A stretch of DNA of 64,000 bases from Aphelenchoides besseyi (taxonomy: Eukaryota > Nematoda > Chromadorea > Rhabditida > Aphelenchoididae): contig JAMPIQ010000001.1 in NCBI GenBank assembly GCA_024699855.1, positions 2,294,001 to 2,358,000 on the forward strand, read 5' to 3'. Numbering within the stretch: the first letter of the stretch is position 1; each line of letters opens with the position of its first letter. The notes under the pieces are model-generated. The model was not told the DNA's origin. It worked only from the letters and a program-made list of their open reading frames with translations, and did no database searches. This document shows, one piece after another, positions 21,938 through 35,743 of the stretch. The translations under genes and the position numbers were made by a program.

Positions 21938-22643
21938 CTATTTCCAACGGTTGTTTTCGTAATCGTAGTGACGAGGAGCTCCCAAAAATTGACCTTTGCC
22001 CAAAACCAACATCTTCTCCACTTGTGCTTCTTTCCATTCGTTTTGGAAGGTTGGTGGCAATGGTGGATAAACTGTAAATACGCAAAAGTTCTTCAAATGA
22101 ATTGATCAAACATACCGAAGTGATTGAGAAACGTCGCATACAAAGTGGCCAAACTCGTGACGAACAACGCGATCGCCGTCATCAACTTCCAATAACCAGT
22201 TGGAGCTTCAAATTCAGCCAAACTAAACGACAAATGTTGTAATCTTCCTCGCATTCCAACAACTTACGTTTGGCGAAAACTGTAACGATACAGAAGTTTC
22301 TTTTCGTCCGCCGACAAACTCTTCCAATCTCCTTGTTCTTTGGCGCGAATCGGTTTGCTTACTTCGTCTTCTTTGCGATAACGAATAGCCGGATACCAAT
22401 AGTCCATACGATCGAAATAAGTCTGAAAATTGTCGGCGCATAAGAAAAAACAAAGAATGTAAATGAACTCACCGGTTCGCCGGAAATACCATGACCAACT
22501 TGTTCACGACCAGCCGCCTTTTCCGGACCCCACCAATACTCCAAATGATGTCCACTTAAACGTGGTGGTGAGGTTTGAAACGCGCGTTTGAATACGATCG
22601 CATTTGCCAGACGAGAAAACGCCAAGCTCTTCGGCAAGGACAT
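21938..22643 (-). CDS. COX4: Cytochrome c oxidase subunit 4
   Basis: The presequence MSLPKSLAFSRLANAIVFKR with Arg/Lys and no acids is followed by the nematode COX4 core: SGHHLEYWWGPEKAAGREQV, RMDYWYPAIRYRKE, WKSLSADEKKLLYRYSFRQT, the single membrane helix (YWKLMTAIALFVTSLATLYA) and matrix/intermembrane end LPPTFQNEWKEAQVEKMLVL..YENNRWK. Four exons with introns of about 40-50 nt. The product is about 175 residues. COX4 is a nuclear-encoded subunit of respiratory complex IV in the inner membrane, where it stabilises the core and mediates ATP regulation in other animals. Convergent with the flippase, whose stop is 138 nt away; divergent from the orphan gene at 23092, with which it shares a promoter region of about 450 bp. 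Confidence 0.93.
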
Positions 22644-23091
22644 CCTGTAAATGCAAGAGTAAAATCAAACAAAAAATGACGACACGAGAAATCGGACGTA
22701 TAAGTTTCGTGGAAATTGTAATTTACAGAGTTTGGAACGCATAATAGACACGACAGATAGCAAAGTTTGACCCGACTAGTCGTCTGAACAGCAGCCGAAT
22801 GAACAAACCAAATGTAAAGATCGTGTTGAGAATGCGAGTCAATCGGGCAACAACTGTGGCAAAAAGTTGCAACTTTCTTGGTGATTAGATAAATTGCAAC
22901 TTTTGCAGATCCCCAATAAGCTTCAATTACAAGATAGCAATGATTGACGTAAAACTGAGTAAATAAGTGAAATTCGATTTCTCCCAAAAAACAATAATGT
23001 TGAACAAAATTCTCATACAAGTCTCTAACAAGTGTGCAAGCTCATTCAAACTGTTTGCAAAAGTTGTGAGCAGTCGGCATCCAAAAACGAA
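22644..23091. other. Bidirectional promoter region (COX4 / orphan gene)
   Basis: No gene is supported. A minus-strand frame of about 150 codons here has no domain and runs into the COX4 coding region in another frame. The region should hold promoters for both divergent genes. Confidence 0.4.
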
Positions 23092-24109
23092 ATGTATTAT
23101 CCTTCGAGTGGTAAGTTCGCAAGGTAAACGTAGTCTCTAAATCAAAAGTTTGCAGTCACTTCAAGTGAATCCGATGATGGTCGAAGCCAAATGTTGGAAT
23201 GGAGTTCTCACGTAACACTCGGTGTGGACTCGTTTTCGAGTTCCACGAACAAACCCCAATCGAATACGGAGCCATGTGGATTCGTTGTACATTCGCAAAC
23301 TTCCAACAGTAACCGCTGTTCGATTGTCTAAAGTCAAGGATTTAGACGAACGTAGTAGTGGCGATTTTGTCGCCCATCAACCACGTTTCTCAGTCAGGAG
23401 TCAACCAAAAATGCGTAAGTTGTTGCTCCAAGATAACGTTCGCAAATTCGATTTTCAGCTCTTTCCGCGATCCTCTTACGTGCGTTGGAATTAGTTGAGG
23501 AAAAGAAAAACCTCGAAAAGAACAAACATTCGACTACCAGCAATAAAACGACAACCGTCGAGTCGACGGTCAATTCTTCATTTTCATTGGACTTGAGATC
23601 TCCGATTATCGATCCCTGTTTGATTCCTCGACCTTATCATCATCCGCTGTTTTCCGAAACCACCAATCGCTTTCCTCGACCACGTGAATCAGAAAGCACT
23701 GGTCGGGGTCATCAGAAGAGCATTTTCAAAGTCCCGTTGCCAGTTGGTTAGTTTCTATTAATACACAATTTCCTTAATAAAACATTTTCAGTTCAACTTT
23801 CTGCCAACACCGCACATCGTGCTGTTCGATACACAGCTATCTACGAACTGGTGCTTGTGAATCGTGCAGAAAAACGGTTCACAGCTCAAATCGTTCGAGT
23901 TAATTCCGCTCCAGTTTACCCTGTGGTTCGTCTTGCGTGTGCTCAATCCGGTGAGTTCAACGCTCAAAAACCGTCTGATCAAATGAGCTGTTTGAGCTGT
24001 TGCAACACCGAGTGTTGCCGAGTTATCGAGCGCTGAAACGAGTGACTATTTCGACAATACTTTGTCGGGATCCTCCAGCGGCACATTGATCAACGCTCGT
24101 CGTCGTTAA
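23092..24109 (+). CDS. Orphan serine-rich protein
   Basis: Exon 1 (MYYPSS, 23092-23110) is followed by a 45-nt intron. Then come acidic/Ser-rich sequence (VTSSESDDGRSQMLEWSS), one intron whose ends are uncertain (about 23222-23309), DLDERSSGDFVAHQPRF, an exon after 23458 (ALSAILLRALELVEEKKN, helical), a Pro/His-rich segment (LIPRPYHHPLFSE) and the possibly folded NTAHRAVRYTAIYELVLVNR. A final 47-nt intron (GTGAGTTC...GTTTGAG) leads to SVAELSSAETSDYFDNTLSG and the basic end INARRR, stop 24107-24109. About 240-270 residues, mostly disordered. I recognise no family. Divergent from COX4. Coding status is supported by frames that join across several canonical introns; the product is unknown. Confidence 0.5.
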
Positions 24110-24706
24110 TGTGCCTCCGCAAATGGGCGGTGGCGTATTCTCCGTTTTTGTTTCGATATTGTGCGATTTTGGGTCGTGTGTTATGTTTAAACCGTTTCTC
24201 TCTTTTATGTGTCGCCATTGGGTTTCGATCTTCGTTGTGTGCTAATTGGTTGCGACGCGATTTCCGCTTGAATACGGAGATTCGCTCGTCCGTCAACAAT
24301 TTTTCTGATGTTTCTGGTCATTCGGAGCTACGAACAACGTTGTCGGGGTCATCGAGTTTTTGGGGTCCAACAAAATTGGCGCGAAGAAACTTGTTGCGGT
24401 CTCTCTCGAAGGGTTCCGATTTCAATCTCCACGTAATCATCGTCGTTGAAAGGCGTGTGATACATCAAACCGGAGAGCGCAAACGCGAATTCTTCTTTTT
24501 ACAATGAATGGGTATAGTTGTTATGATCGGGGGTAAAAATAAGGAATTTCGTGTCGCGGCCCACAAATTTTTGTTTACTTTTGGCGTTAAAGGCGTTTGG
24601 TCAGTCGAAAGTCGGCCGGTTATCAACGCCATTGGTTATAACGAACACAAACGCGAGTGTTTTTATCGTTCTCAACAACCTTTCTTATTTCTAGTTCGTT
24701 GAAGGC
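24110..24706. other. Intergenic, upstream of the MARVEL-type gene
   Basis: A plus-strand frame of about 130 codons (24109-24507) has unlikely composition and no domain. The last bases hold an acceptor-like TTTCTTATTTCTAG (about 24680-24693) that may be the trans-splice site of the next gene. Confidence 0.4.
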
Positions 24707-25538
24707 ATGCAACACGAGCCACGACAGACCTACAGCATCCAACAACGTGATGGCAACATCGTGACGACAACAACCCAAAGTAAATATGAAGAAGACATCG
24801 AGTATTCGTGCGGTCTTGGAGCGCCGGTTGACAATCGTTACTGCGTTAGACCGGCGGGTATCTTGCGAATTATCGAAATCATCGTTGGATTCATTATCGT
24901 TTGTCTGATTGCTTCAGGTACAATATCACAAATAAAAATGTAAATTTGAAGTTTTAGTTTGGGGTCCTGGACCTTTTAAAGGTGAGAAGAATCAGGCGAT
25001 CGTTTTGTTTACTTGGCTTTTAGGGCTTCTGTTTGGTCAAACGTTTATACTTCTGTTCACTGGAGTTTGCCTTTGTGTTTCATTCATCTTCTTACTTTTG
25101 TATTTCTTCCGCATCTACGCAACTCATTTGCACTTCTGGCCATGGCACATGACTGTTGGTTCGATTTGATATTCGAGTTAATTTGCATTTTTTGTAGGAC
25201 TTCATCTTCTCGACCTTATCCGCAATCTTGTTCGTGATATTCGGTTTCCTTGAAGCCTATTACGCAACAGGTGCATGGGCTAACAATTGCAACAGTATTG
25301 GAGTAACTTTTCGGATCTCGTCGTCTTTAAAACGTTTCTTTTAGGGCGACGGATTTATTCACAATAGATGCAGAACGATAATTGAATGGGCGTTTGCCGC
25401 TGTAAGTCTCAATCTCTAGCACTTAAGCTTCCCATTGACTGATATTAAAATGTCTAATTTCAGTTCTTTTGCTTTGTAAACGCAATTCTTTACGGAATTA
25501 GCGCGTTTTTGGCCAGTAAAGAACGTCGCTATGAATGA
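24707..25538 (+). CDS. Four-transmembrane MARVEL-type protein
   Basis: The ATG at 24707 follows the acceptor at 24693. The N-terminal cytoplasmic part (about 55 residues, TTTTQSKYEEDIEYSCG) precedes helix 1 (ILRIIEIIVGFIIVCLIAS), helix 2 (GQTFILLFTGVCLCVSFIFL), helix 3 (FIFSTLSAILFVIFGFLEAY) and helix 4 (EWAFAAFFCFVNAILYGISA), with a short basic tail SKERRYE. Six or so exons with introns of 36-50 nt rejoin in one frame. Four helices with an N-terminal aromatic/Gly-rich first helix is the MARVEL (MAL/CKLF/synaptophysin-like) pattern, common in nematode membrane-apposition and vesicle proteins. About 200 residues. The exact family member is not identifiable, and claudin-like proteins are the alternative; the missing W-LW-C claudin motif argues against that. 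Confidence 0.75.
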
Positions 25539-25921
25539 GCTATGGACGATCCGTTTAACATTTCTAAGCTTCTTATATCTTCGTTTCCTGATTGAACTGC
25601 CTGTTTGAATTCTCGCCGATCTGCATAATCTGAATTTAATAAACGCAATAAAAGTATTTTGACATTGCTCCTTAGTTGAATAAACAACGGAACTTCTCGG
25701 TTTGTATGACTGATTGACCGTCAGATTGCGGCCAATTGAGTCGAAAGATTGGGGGTCATGGTGAAGACTTGTGTTTCCGTTTTCGGTCTCTTTCGAGCAC
25801 GAGTAAGATCAAATCGCAACAGAATGGTTTATCTATTCACATGCACGTATTGTTCTTGCATTTGCCATCATTGATGAGCGCGACAGTTTTATAAGGTTCA
25901 AGTGACTTTTCCAGCTGCAAG
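25539..25921. other. Intergenic between MARVEL-type gene and receptor gene
   Basis: It holds the MARVEL gene 3'UTR (AATAAA-like at about 25639-25650) and the presumed receptor promoter. Nothing else was seen. Confidence 0.4.
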
Positions 25922-28624
25922 ATGCGCTCATCAAAGTTCCTTCTTTTCTTTCAAATGATCGTTAGTGTTATGGCAATTCCTACCGATTGGGTGGCGCCAT
26001 TGGATGATCAAGACAAACTTCGAGTTCTGTGCACCGACAACAACCATTTCGATGTGATGCGAGGAAAACAATCGCCATTAGTTTGTGTACAATCAGTTGA
26101 TGACTATTGAGTTAAACGTTTTAGTTGAACAATCTGGTGCGTCATAAAACTCTTTGCGATAAATCATGGGAATCCAAACCGTTGACTCAACGATACGATG
26201 GATTGATCTGGTTTATGACGTGAGTTTGAAAATGGATAGTGAATCCAAAGAATCTCGTCACATTCAGTTCTCTCGGTTTCTGTGATATCAATCGGTATAC
26301 GATCGATTCGGCGAAGATTGGAATCGAATACACACGCGACTTTCAAATCGAGTTTCTTCAAGCGGCTTTCGCTTTGGTATGTCATAAGACAGACGATATT
26401 GGAAGATATCATTTGACTGCTTACGCGGACATTTTTCGTTTAATCTACGAAAAAGAAAATGAGAATCGTTTGTAGGTTATGGCAAGTAAGATAAAATCAT
26501 GAACCGAAGTTTAGCATTATCTGTAACAAGGCGTTGATGAGCTATCAGGATATGTACAAACGATGTCATGTTGAATACACGATAGAAACTACACCGTACA
26601 GTCTTGATTTTATTCGAAATGTGAGCTTCATATAAGTACGAACTCCTTATTGTCTATTTCAAGCGATGCATCACACAGTCTGGTCGCATCAAAGTCATTC
26701 GTCCACGAAGTTTCTATTCTCGTTTCTCGCGTGGTTGTCAATCTTACGGTGAATTCTTGGCGGCCAGCAACGCGGCAGCCTTGAGTCTCGGACAATCATT
26801 AGCAAAAGACACAGTTTTCATGAACATTCAAAGGTAACAACACAGAAGATTGGTAGTTGGAAATTGAGTTTAAGTGCATTTCTGAAGAACGTAATTGTGA
26901 GTTACTCCAAATTACCACAAGTAGTTCTCAAAACGCGTCTTCTGCTTCAACATTTTCCGTTGGCAGCAATCAAAGTGGCAAAGACTCTCGAAAACGCAGC
27001 AAAGTTGGTGATCCAGGATTAAGAACAGATCATTGACGATTTCAGATGCAAGCAACACGAATCCAGCAACTTTGTTTTTGATGATGCCGGCAACAGTGTG
27101 CCGGTTGATGCAACAAATCAGCCCGTTGATGTGAACGGTTTGAATTGCGCACAAACCGAAATCGCTTTCTACGAAAACTTGCACCCGGTAATGTACACGT
27201 GAGTTAAAAGAGCGTCGAATTGGATCGACATGCTCCTTGTTTCAGTCATTTCCAAGAACTTGGTTCCCGCAGTTTGTTGGGATTGAAGATCGAATTGATA
27301 CTCTTGGTTGGAGTCGGCGTAAATACGATCGTTCTATCTGTTCTCTTGATTCAAACTCGAAAGAAACTCTCAACGGCAACCATTCTGTTCATTTTTAATG
27401 TTCTATTCTCCAACGTTCTATTCGTAGCTTCATTTGTCTGTTTATTTCTTGGTTTATTCATTGATTTGCCAATAACCGGAGACGTAATAATGATAAGTTA
27501 CATTGTGTACAAGTCCGATTTCAGCTTCATGAAACACCGTCAAATGTGCCGTTGGATGTTGCGGAAACACTGCAAACTCATTTGATTCAACCGAACGAGT
27601 TTCTTAAACATTTGGCACAAGAAACTCTCTACTCGTTGGCTCAAAACGGATCACTTCTTGGGCTTACTCATCTTCTCGTCCTTGTCCTTGTTGTAATCAA
27701 CAGGTCAATGTCCGGTGAAGCTATTCGGTTATCTCGACGATGTGTGATCGCCGTTTTCTCTTGTGTTTGGATCTTTCTGATCGTCACTCACGTTGTTTTC
27801 TCGGCACTTCAATACTCCGCCATTAACAGTCTGGATCAGTTCTTTTTGAGTGGTGTTTCTGGACCGGGATCTTTGAAATGCGATCAGTAAGCAAAACAGC
27901 TAATGGTGATTTTCGATTGAACTGTTTTAGCAAATTGCTATCCGATTACGTTGAGATGGGTGGTACTTGTGATCGTGTGGCAATTTTTCATCAATTCGGT
28001 GTCTATCTTCTTCGCGGTCATACGCTCTTTACTTTAACTTTTTTGGTTGCATCGATTATCGTCTTTTTGGTTACAATGGTTTATCATTGGCGAGTTCGTT
28101 TACAACACGACATTTTGGTTACGGGACTTCGGTAAGTTTGTACGAATGATGTTATTCAATAAAATGCTTTCAGTGAACGAAGTCCTCATCGTCGACGCGA
28201 AACGCTCTTCAACACACTTCTTTTATCATTAGGTGCATTTTTCATTTCGGTTTCTTGCCAATCGTACATCGAGATCGCCGTGTTTTGGGCCGACGATCGT
28301 GCCGGAATTGCACGTCTAGCTACTTTCTACCAATGGGCACGTTTGGCTGCATTTGTCGACCCACTCTTCAATCCGATTCTCATCGGTCTACGTACTCCAT
28401 CCATTCGCCGTCGACTTCGTTTATACCTGTTTGCTGTTTTGGGAATGCTGGGCTCCATATTTTGTCCTTGGGCAACGTGGTTTTCGAACACAAACCAACG
28501 TAGCGCTGTGTCTCAGTTCATGAGCCGAATGCGCAGTTTGAAGACGAGCTTTGATCGCATCGAACGGATGACCAACAACAACCGCAAAAACCCCGCCAAC
28601 TCCTCCTTGAATAACATGAATTAA
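25922..28624 (+). CDS. Seven-transmembrane receptor with large cysteine-containing ectodomain
   Basis: Signal peptide MRSSKFLLFFQMIVSVMAIP is followed by about 350 extracellular residues in several exons, with spaced Cys (KTLCDKSW, LGFCDINRY, IICNKALMS, RCITQSGR, GCQSYGEFL). From about 27250 the seven helices are clear: TM1 LKIELILLVGVGVNTIVLSV, TM2 ATILFIFNVLFSNVLFVASF, TM3 LLGLTHLLVLVLVVINRSMS (INR in the DRY position), TM4 CVIAVFSCVWIFLIVTHVVF, TM5 LFTLTFLVASIIVFLVTMVY, TM6 LLLSLGAFFISVSCQSYIEI, TM7 RLAAFVDPLFNPILIGLR with a DPLFNPI motif like NPxxY. The tail is basic and Asn-rich (MTNNNRKNPANSSLNNMN). About 750 residues. I cannot name the ligand class. The splice between the ectodomain exons at about 26990-27065 is uncertain. 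AATAAA at 28785-28790. Confidence 0.75.
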
Positions 28625-29771
28625 GCTTCAACCCTTTCATTTTACCCGAAATCAAATCGCGAAAAATTGACGTATTAGAACTCGAGATTTCGACGTAGCT
28701 AACCGATGGCAGAACCGAACAAAAAAGTTTCCTTTTAATTTATGCAAACAAATGTTTTTCGTACATTTACGTGTGAAGAACTTCAATAAACTTTTACTAT
28801 GCGATCAATCAAACGAGAAGCTTCTGCCAATTTTTGTGCATGTACCACATACTCTGTCTCTCTCAACCTTGTTGCTGATTTGTTGATATTCAAATTCCCA
28901 AGTCTTCAAGTACTTCTTATTGGTAAACTTGTTAGGTTGCTAAGAGTGCAAACTGTGAGCGTGATCATCGAATCAACTTGGACTAACGATTCTCTATACG
29001 CGCCGATTAGGCGGATTGGTTGTCGTGGACGAGTAGTTTTCACAAGCTGAAGATAAATCTTGCAAGAAATCGTTCGACGATCTCATCAAGGGTTGCAGAT
29101 TCGTTCAACGATTCCATCGATAGACTCCGAAAAGCGAATGTCGAAAATTGTCTTCAAACTCGACAACTCCGCATAAACAAAAACAACCATGTTGACCGCA
29201 TCCCCCGATTTCTCTTCACGACGTTGCATCAAGTTGTTCATGCAAATAGCCGAGAATCGCCAATCACTGACGACAAGTGTTTGGAATAATCGGATTGCGA
29301 GTTACGGCAAACTTCAGCAATGAAAGCATTATACTCACATCAATCGGTTCATCTTCAAAATTGTCTCATACTTTAAACTCGTGATTCTGCGACCAAAAAC
29401 ACCGCGGCCACAATACTCGTGTCAGTCCAAGTTGATTTGATAAACACCGTTTTTGTTTGTGTCCGCACGTCATTCCTTGTGCTTTTCAATCAATTTAAAT
29501 TTCAACCTTTTCGTCGACCTTGTCTCTTTCTTACTCTTCTCATTCCTTAATGCTCTCCGGTTTACATACCTATTCATTCTTTTTCCTGCTACAAACCTTA
29601 TATCATTTGCTCATCCGTTTTTGTCTATTCTTTCATGCATCACGGTTTTCACATTCGACAGTTGGAATACAATTACAATCGTTCACTCGATTGATAACTG
29701 AAATAAGTCAGGAGGAGTGTCGTGGTACGCGTTTGGGAGTAAACTTCCCGGTGCTCCAACAATCAACGGAA
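28625..29771. other. 1.1-kb intergenic region
   Basis: Receptor 3'UTR up to the AATAAA at 28785-28790, then sequence with only short frames (28799-29050, 29020-29289, 29453-29701) lacking domains or consistent splice joins. No tRNA-like fold was seen. Confidence 0.4.
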
Positions 29772-29841
29772 ATGTTGTCGCTTAAAATCTTTCGACTCGC
29801 CAAAAGATGTTGATTAAAACCAAAGATTAACGGGCTTCACT

Positions 29842-30287
29842 TCAGGCGACCGTGGCATCGAGAACGAAAGGCGGCTCGTTCGAGTTAAATTTACGGATCC
29901 TCCTGAATCACATCCAATCAATCGACGACCCGGAAACGAAAGTGAAGGAAACAATTCGGAAAGCTCGTTCAAAGTTTTCTGCGCTCAACACGTGTGTGTA
30001 TGTGTTTTCTCGGCTATTTTTCCTCTTCAATTATTTTCAGTTCATTCGTCATTCGTTCCTCAGACGCAGTCGAAATTCGTCGCATCTCGACCACAGTCGT
30101 TCAGTTGTTTGAAGTACACAATTCACGCATCCTCCTCGTGGACTTCAATAGCAATCACTCTCTCAATGATCATCATATCCACGCATCACAAATAAACGCA
30201 TTGCTGTTTCACCAAAAACAACGAATCCGAGCGTCCAACGGAAGCGCATTCGAATTTTCAAGCTGTGCAAACGAGTCATCTCTGTAA
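29842..30287 (+). CDS. Possible two-exon gene, start not found
   Basis: An exon from the acceptor CTTCACTTCAG reads ATVASRTKGGSFELNLRILL..DDPETKVKETIRKARSKFSA. It joins across a 47-nt intron (GTGTGTATG...TTATTTTCAG) to VEIRRISTTVVQLFEVHNSR, ending ASNGSAFEFSSCANESSL at 30287. Composition is protein-like and the intron restores the frame, but there is no Met in the whole frame. A start exon must lie upstream, perhaps ending at the donor CGTG/GTACGC near 29722. An overlapping second frame from ATG 29772 (MLSLKIFRLAKRC) is also open. No family is recognised. It might be a pseudogene or an exon of a gene I could not assemble. Confidence 0.3.
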
Positions 30288-30703
30288 ACTAAGTAGCAAA
30301 AAAGAGGTCGAAGCGGTGGATTTCGTCTCGCCGACTCTTTAACGAAGAGAGTCGCGCATTGAGTCGGCGAACGGATGCTAACTGCTTCACTTGAGTGCGA
30401 AAATCAACAACAAACTCATCGCGATTGTTCCCATCGGGCTCATTAATTTTGATTCTTTGTTTTTATCGACCAACAGCTTTTCGTCCCTTCTCTCTTCCCT
30501 ATGGCGCGTTTTTGCCTTCACTTTTTCGTGCAGTGAGAGGAAATTTCATGCATCTACAAATTAGTTCGTACGCTCAATACCTCCAACCAAACAAGTGGCA
30601 ACCGCTTGTCGAATTTCTAGTTTTCAGGTCTCGCACCATTCTGTAATGTCTGTCGCATATCCGAACTCCTAAGGTTTACTGCTGACAATCTGTGGTGAAC
30701 AAA
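30288..30703. other. Intergenic
   Basis: A frame at 30395-30646 lacks any domain. No other structure was seen; presumed promoter of the small coiled-coil gene. Confidence 0.35.
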
Positions 30704-30948
30704 ATGGACGGGTTTGTTGCCGAATTTGATGCTCTACAACAAAGATTACTTCAACTGAAAGGTAACCCAAGTGCATCTCAGTTTTTACTTCGAGTTCAGA
30801 TAAAATGCAAATACGATTGTTGGAAAAAGATGCGACAATATCGGCACTCAGACGAAGTTTGGAAGCTCTTGAAGCTCAGCGCGATGAACTTTTGTCTGAG
30901 AACGCACGTCTACGTTTATCAAACATACCGGCAGATCCCAACAAGTGA
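30704..30948 (+). CDS. Small coiled-coil protein
   Basis: Two exons separated by a 37-40-nt intron (GTAACCC...GAGTTCAG). The ATG at 30704 gives MDGFVAEFDALQQRLLQLKD and continues KMQIRLLEKDATISALRRSL then LEAQRDELLSENARLRLS, ending IPADPNK. The roughly 70-residue product is almost entirely a heptad-repeat helix with Leu at a/d positions, hence a dimeric or trimeric coiled coil. The family is not identified; it could be a small adaptor or a subunit of a larger complex. It lies 315 nt upstream of DDX41 on the same strand. Confidence 0.6.
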
Positions 30949-31262
30949 TCTTCTTTTATCCTTCCTAGTTCTACATTTACACTGGTCAACAACATCTTCT
31001 TGTGATCAATTTATGGGTATTTACGTGTTAATATCGTTTTAGAGCTGACGAATTCATGCGAAATAAAACGTATAGATAACAGAAACAACAGTACATGATT
31101 ATTTCAAGCTAAAAAACTTTGTGTCTCGTTGAAATTTATTGTCGACAATTAAGTGTAACGCGAAGATAGTGTGAACTCGTAGATGCTTGGCATTGTGCTG
31201 CATTTTCGTAATTTCGACGAACTCAACGGCGTTCATTTGCTAGTACAATTATACTTGTTGCA
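30949..31262. other. Intergenic between coiled-coil gene and DDX41
   Basis: AT-rich with no ORF. It contains an AATAAAA-like signal near 31063, likely the 3' end of the small gene, and then the DDX41 5' region. Confidence 0.4.
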
Positions 31263-33632
<2,370 letters not shown>

Positions 33633-33749
33633 AAACGATCTTCATTCCTTTTCTATTTATTGCTGTTTAATGCGAAGTAATATATTGAGAATCATTATTG
33701 AAAGAGATCATGAAAGTAAACGATGAGCATCACACGTGTTGTGAGATAT

Positions 33750-35246
33750 TCAATTGGTTTCAAGTGCACGAACAAAAACTGAACATGCTCGTGATCTCGT
33801 CAACTGAGACCAATTACCCGTTGACTTTTCACTTTTGCGGTTTGACAGAACTTTTGATTTGGCCACATGTCCAGCGCACTTTTGTTTTAACTCGAAATCT
33901 GAAACAAAAGCGTCCAATTCAAATGAATGAATTAGGAATTGTCGCCAAAGTGCCGATCGAATTGGATACGGAAATTCGGACTCATTGCTCTCTGATTCCC
34001 TACGATTCAATTGTTCGTTCAACAAACTCATTCGAATGCAATCGACGATGAACGAAGTTAAATGCCGTAGCCAATGAAACTCGGAAATGTACAAATGAGC
34101 ATCCGAAAATTCTAATTCATAGTTGAAGTTGCGAACCAAATTTACAATCTGAGTGTGTGGAGGATTTGACCATGGAGTTTGAGATGTTGGTTTATGTTTT
34201 CCTGCAAATAGTGAACATCATCAATCAACTAATTCCATTGATTTACTTTGCCATGACAAGATCACGTCTTTACTCTTCGACAGCCCGTGAGGCATTGGAA
34301 TATAACTAACAGAAGAACTACGAATAGGATACAAACGGTGAATATTGCTCGGATATGACAAGTAATCCAAAACAAAACGACCGAACGGAGCCGTCTTCTG
34401 AGCACCCGTTGAGTTGATCGGCACGAAAGAAATTTGTCTGTCCACTACTGTCCGTGAGAATCCGATCAATAAAATGCATAGTTGAGTCAAAAATATCGAC
34501 GACCAGAACTGAAGCTCGTTCTTAACAATAGACTTTCTATGATCACTCACCATGTAATGTTTCAATTCAAACTTCTTGCCACTGACGATCTTCCATTCAA
34601 CATTGCGATTGCAGTTCAATGTCGCAGCAACCGCGATAATAAGCAGCGAACGACAAGTGTATGCATCAGACAAGTAGATCTAAAACAATTGCATGGTTCA
34701 TTGATATATTGTTTTGTTACCGTGAAAGTTGAGGTGCTCAATGCAGCTAACCACGCGTTGAGGAACTTGCACGACACCTGTCCACACGAACCCATAATGT
34801 AAACTCCAGCTGCAATTGCGAACGATACCAAGAGCGAGAGACCGAGGCGTTCATTGGTGTTAGTGAAGAGGAAGGCGGACAGAAAAATGGTCAAAAATCC
34901 CAAATAAGAACCATAGATTATTTGAGCAAATGAGCGGCCAATTGAAAATGGCGGGATTTTTCGTGGTTTTGGTCTGAAATCTGAAATCAATTCCCATCGA
35001 ACATCAATCTCACTTCTCATCCTCGATTGTTTCCTTCAACCAGATGTCGTTTGCTTGGCGTACCAAGGTCGGTAAGTAGAAAATGTCGTAAAATGGAGCA
35101 ACCAAAAAGAAACCAAAAGTTGAAAAGTAAACGAATGCTTCGGGTATTTGCTTCAAATATAAACGATGCAAGCCAAACACTCCACCGATGGTCAGATAAA
35201 TACGCGCCAATTGAACGTCGAATCCATTCGCTACTTTTTGTTCCAT
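33750..35246 (-). CDS. DNAJC22: DNAJC22/Wurst-like TM2-domain membrane protein, J domain not seen
   Basis: MEQKVANGFDVQLARIYL begins the TM2 domain (GGVFGLHRLYLKQIPEAF, FYDIFYLPTLVRQAN). Then come SFAQIIYGSYLGFLTIFLSA, VSFAIAAGVYIMGSCGQV, a NxNRNVEWK loop, FWSSIFLTQLCILLIGFS and FGRFVLDYLSYPSNIHRLYP, following DNAJC22 segment by segment. Five or six exons; the TTTCAGATTTCAG tandem acceptor near 34980 keeps frame at the second AG. A last exon (ISEFHWLRHLTSFIV ... RACSVFVRALETN) joins by GTAAATCAATGG..TTTGCAG. Nowhere from 33640 to 34220 is there an HPD motif or a J-domain helix pattern, whereas DNAJC22 ends in a J domain. Wurst is a clathrin-binding endocytosis factor in insects. Either the J domain is lost or sits outside the model. 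About 470 residues. Confidence 0.75.
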
Positions 35247-35743
35247 TTCTCAACTTCACTTGTGGAAGACAACGTTTGTTAAACGAGATCTCGAAGTAAA
35301 AATAGAAACTAATTGCTTCCGACTTTCCCAATGGCATAATGTGTCTTTGGCCCAACTGTGTGAAGCATTGAAAGATTTGTAGTTGTTGTGTAAACGAAAT
35401 TGAACATCGAAAGCTGATAATGTAGAAGGTTTATTCAACAATTAACCATAATACATCATGATTGAAATGAAACGATCTGCATTCATCCGTTCGAAAGCTT
35501 ACAATGAAAATTGGAATCACGGGGAAATTGCTCGGTAAAGAAGATTAGCTGAAATGACTTTACAAAGTGGATTGAAAAGTAGAAGTGATACGAGCGTCAC
35601 AATCGTTCAGTTTCACAATTATGGTCAAACAGACGGCAACAGAGAAACACGTTTTATGAGTAGAATCACGTAGATATAATTGAACCATTAGACAGACATA
35701 AGCACGTTTTAGCCAAAATAGTTATTTACAAATCTCTTTTTCA
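35247..35743. other. Region between TM9SF4 and the DNAJC22-like gene
   Basis: 497 nt with only short unconvincing frames. It is probably TM9SF4 3'UTR plus the promoter of the downstream gene. It is too long for a typical operon spacer, though not excluded. Confidence 0.4.

Noticed and set aside
22556..23020. 154-codon minus-strand frame over the COX4 promoter
   Set aside because: It overlaps COX4 exon 1 in another frame, lacks a domain and has unlikely composition with scattered Cys and His.
24109..24507. 132-codon plus-strand frame (MCLRKWAVAYSPFLF...)
   Set aside because: It starts at the stop of the upstream orphan gene, has no domain and no convincing acceptor or donor; more likely 3'UTR or intergenic.
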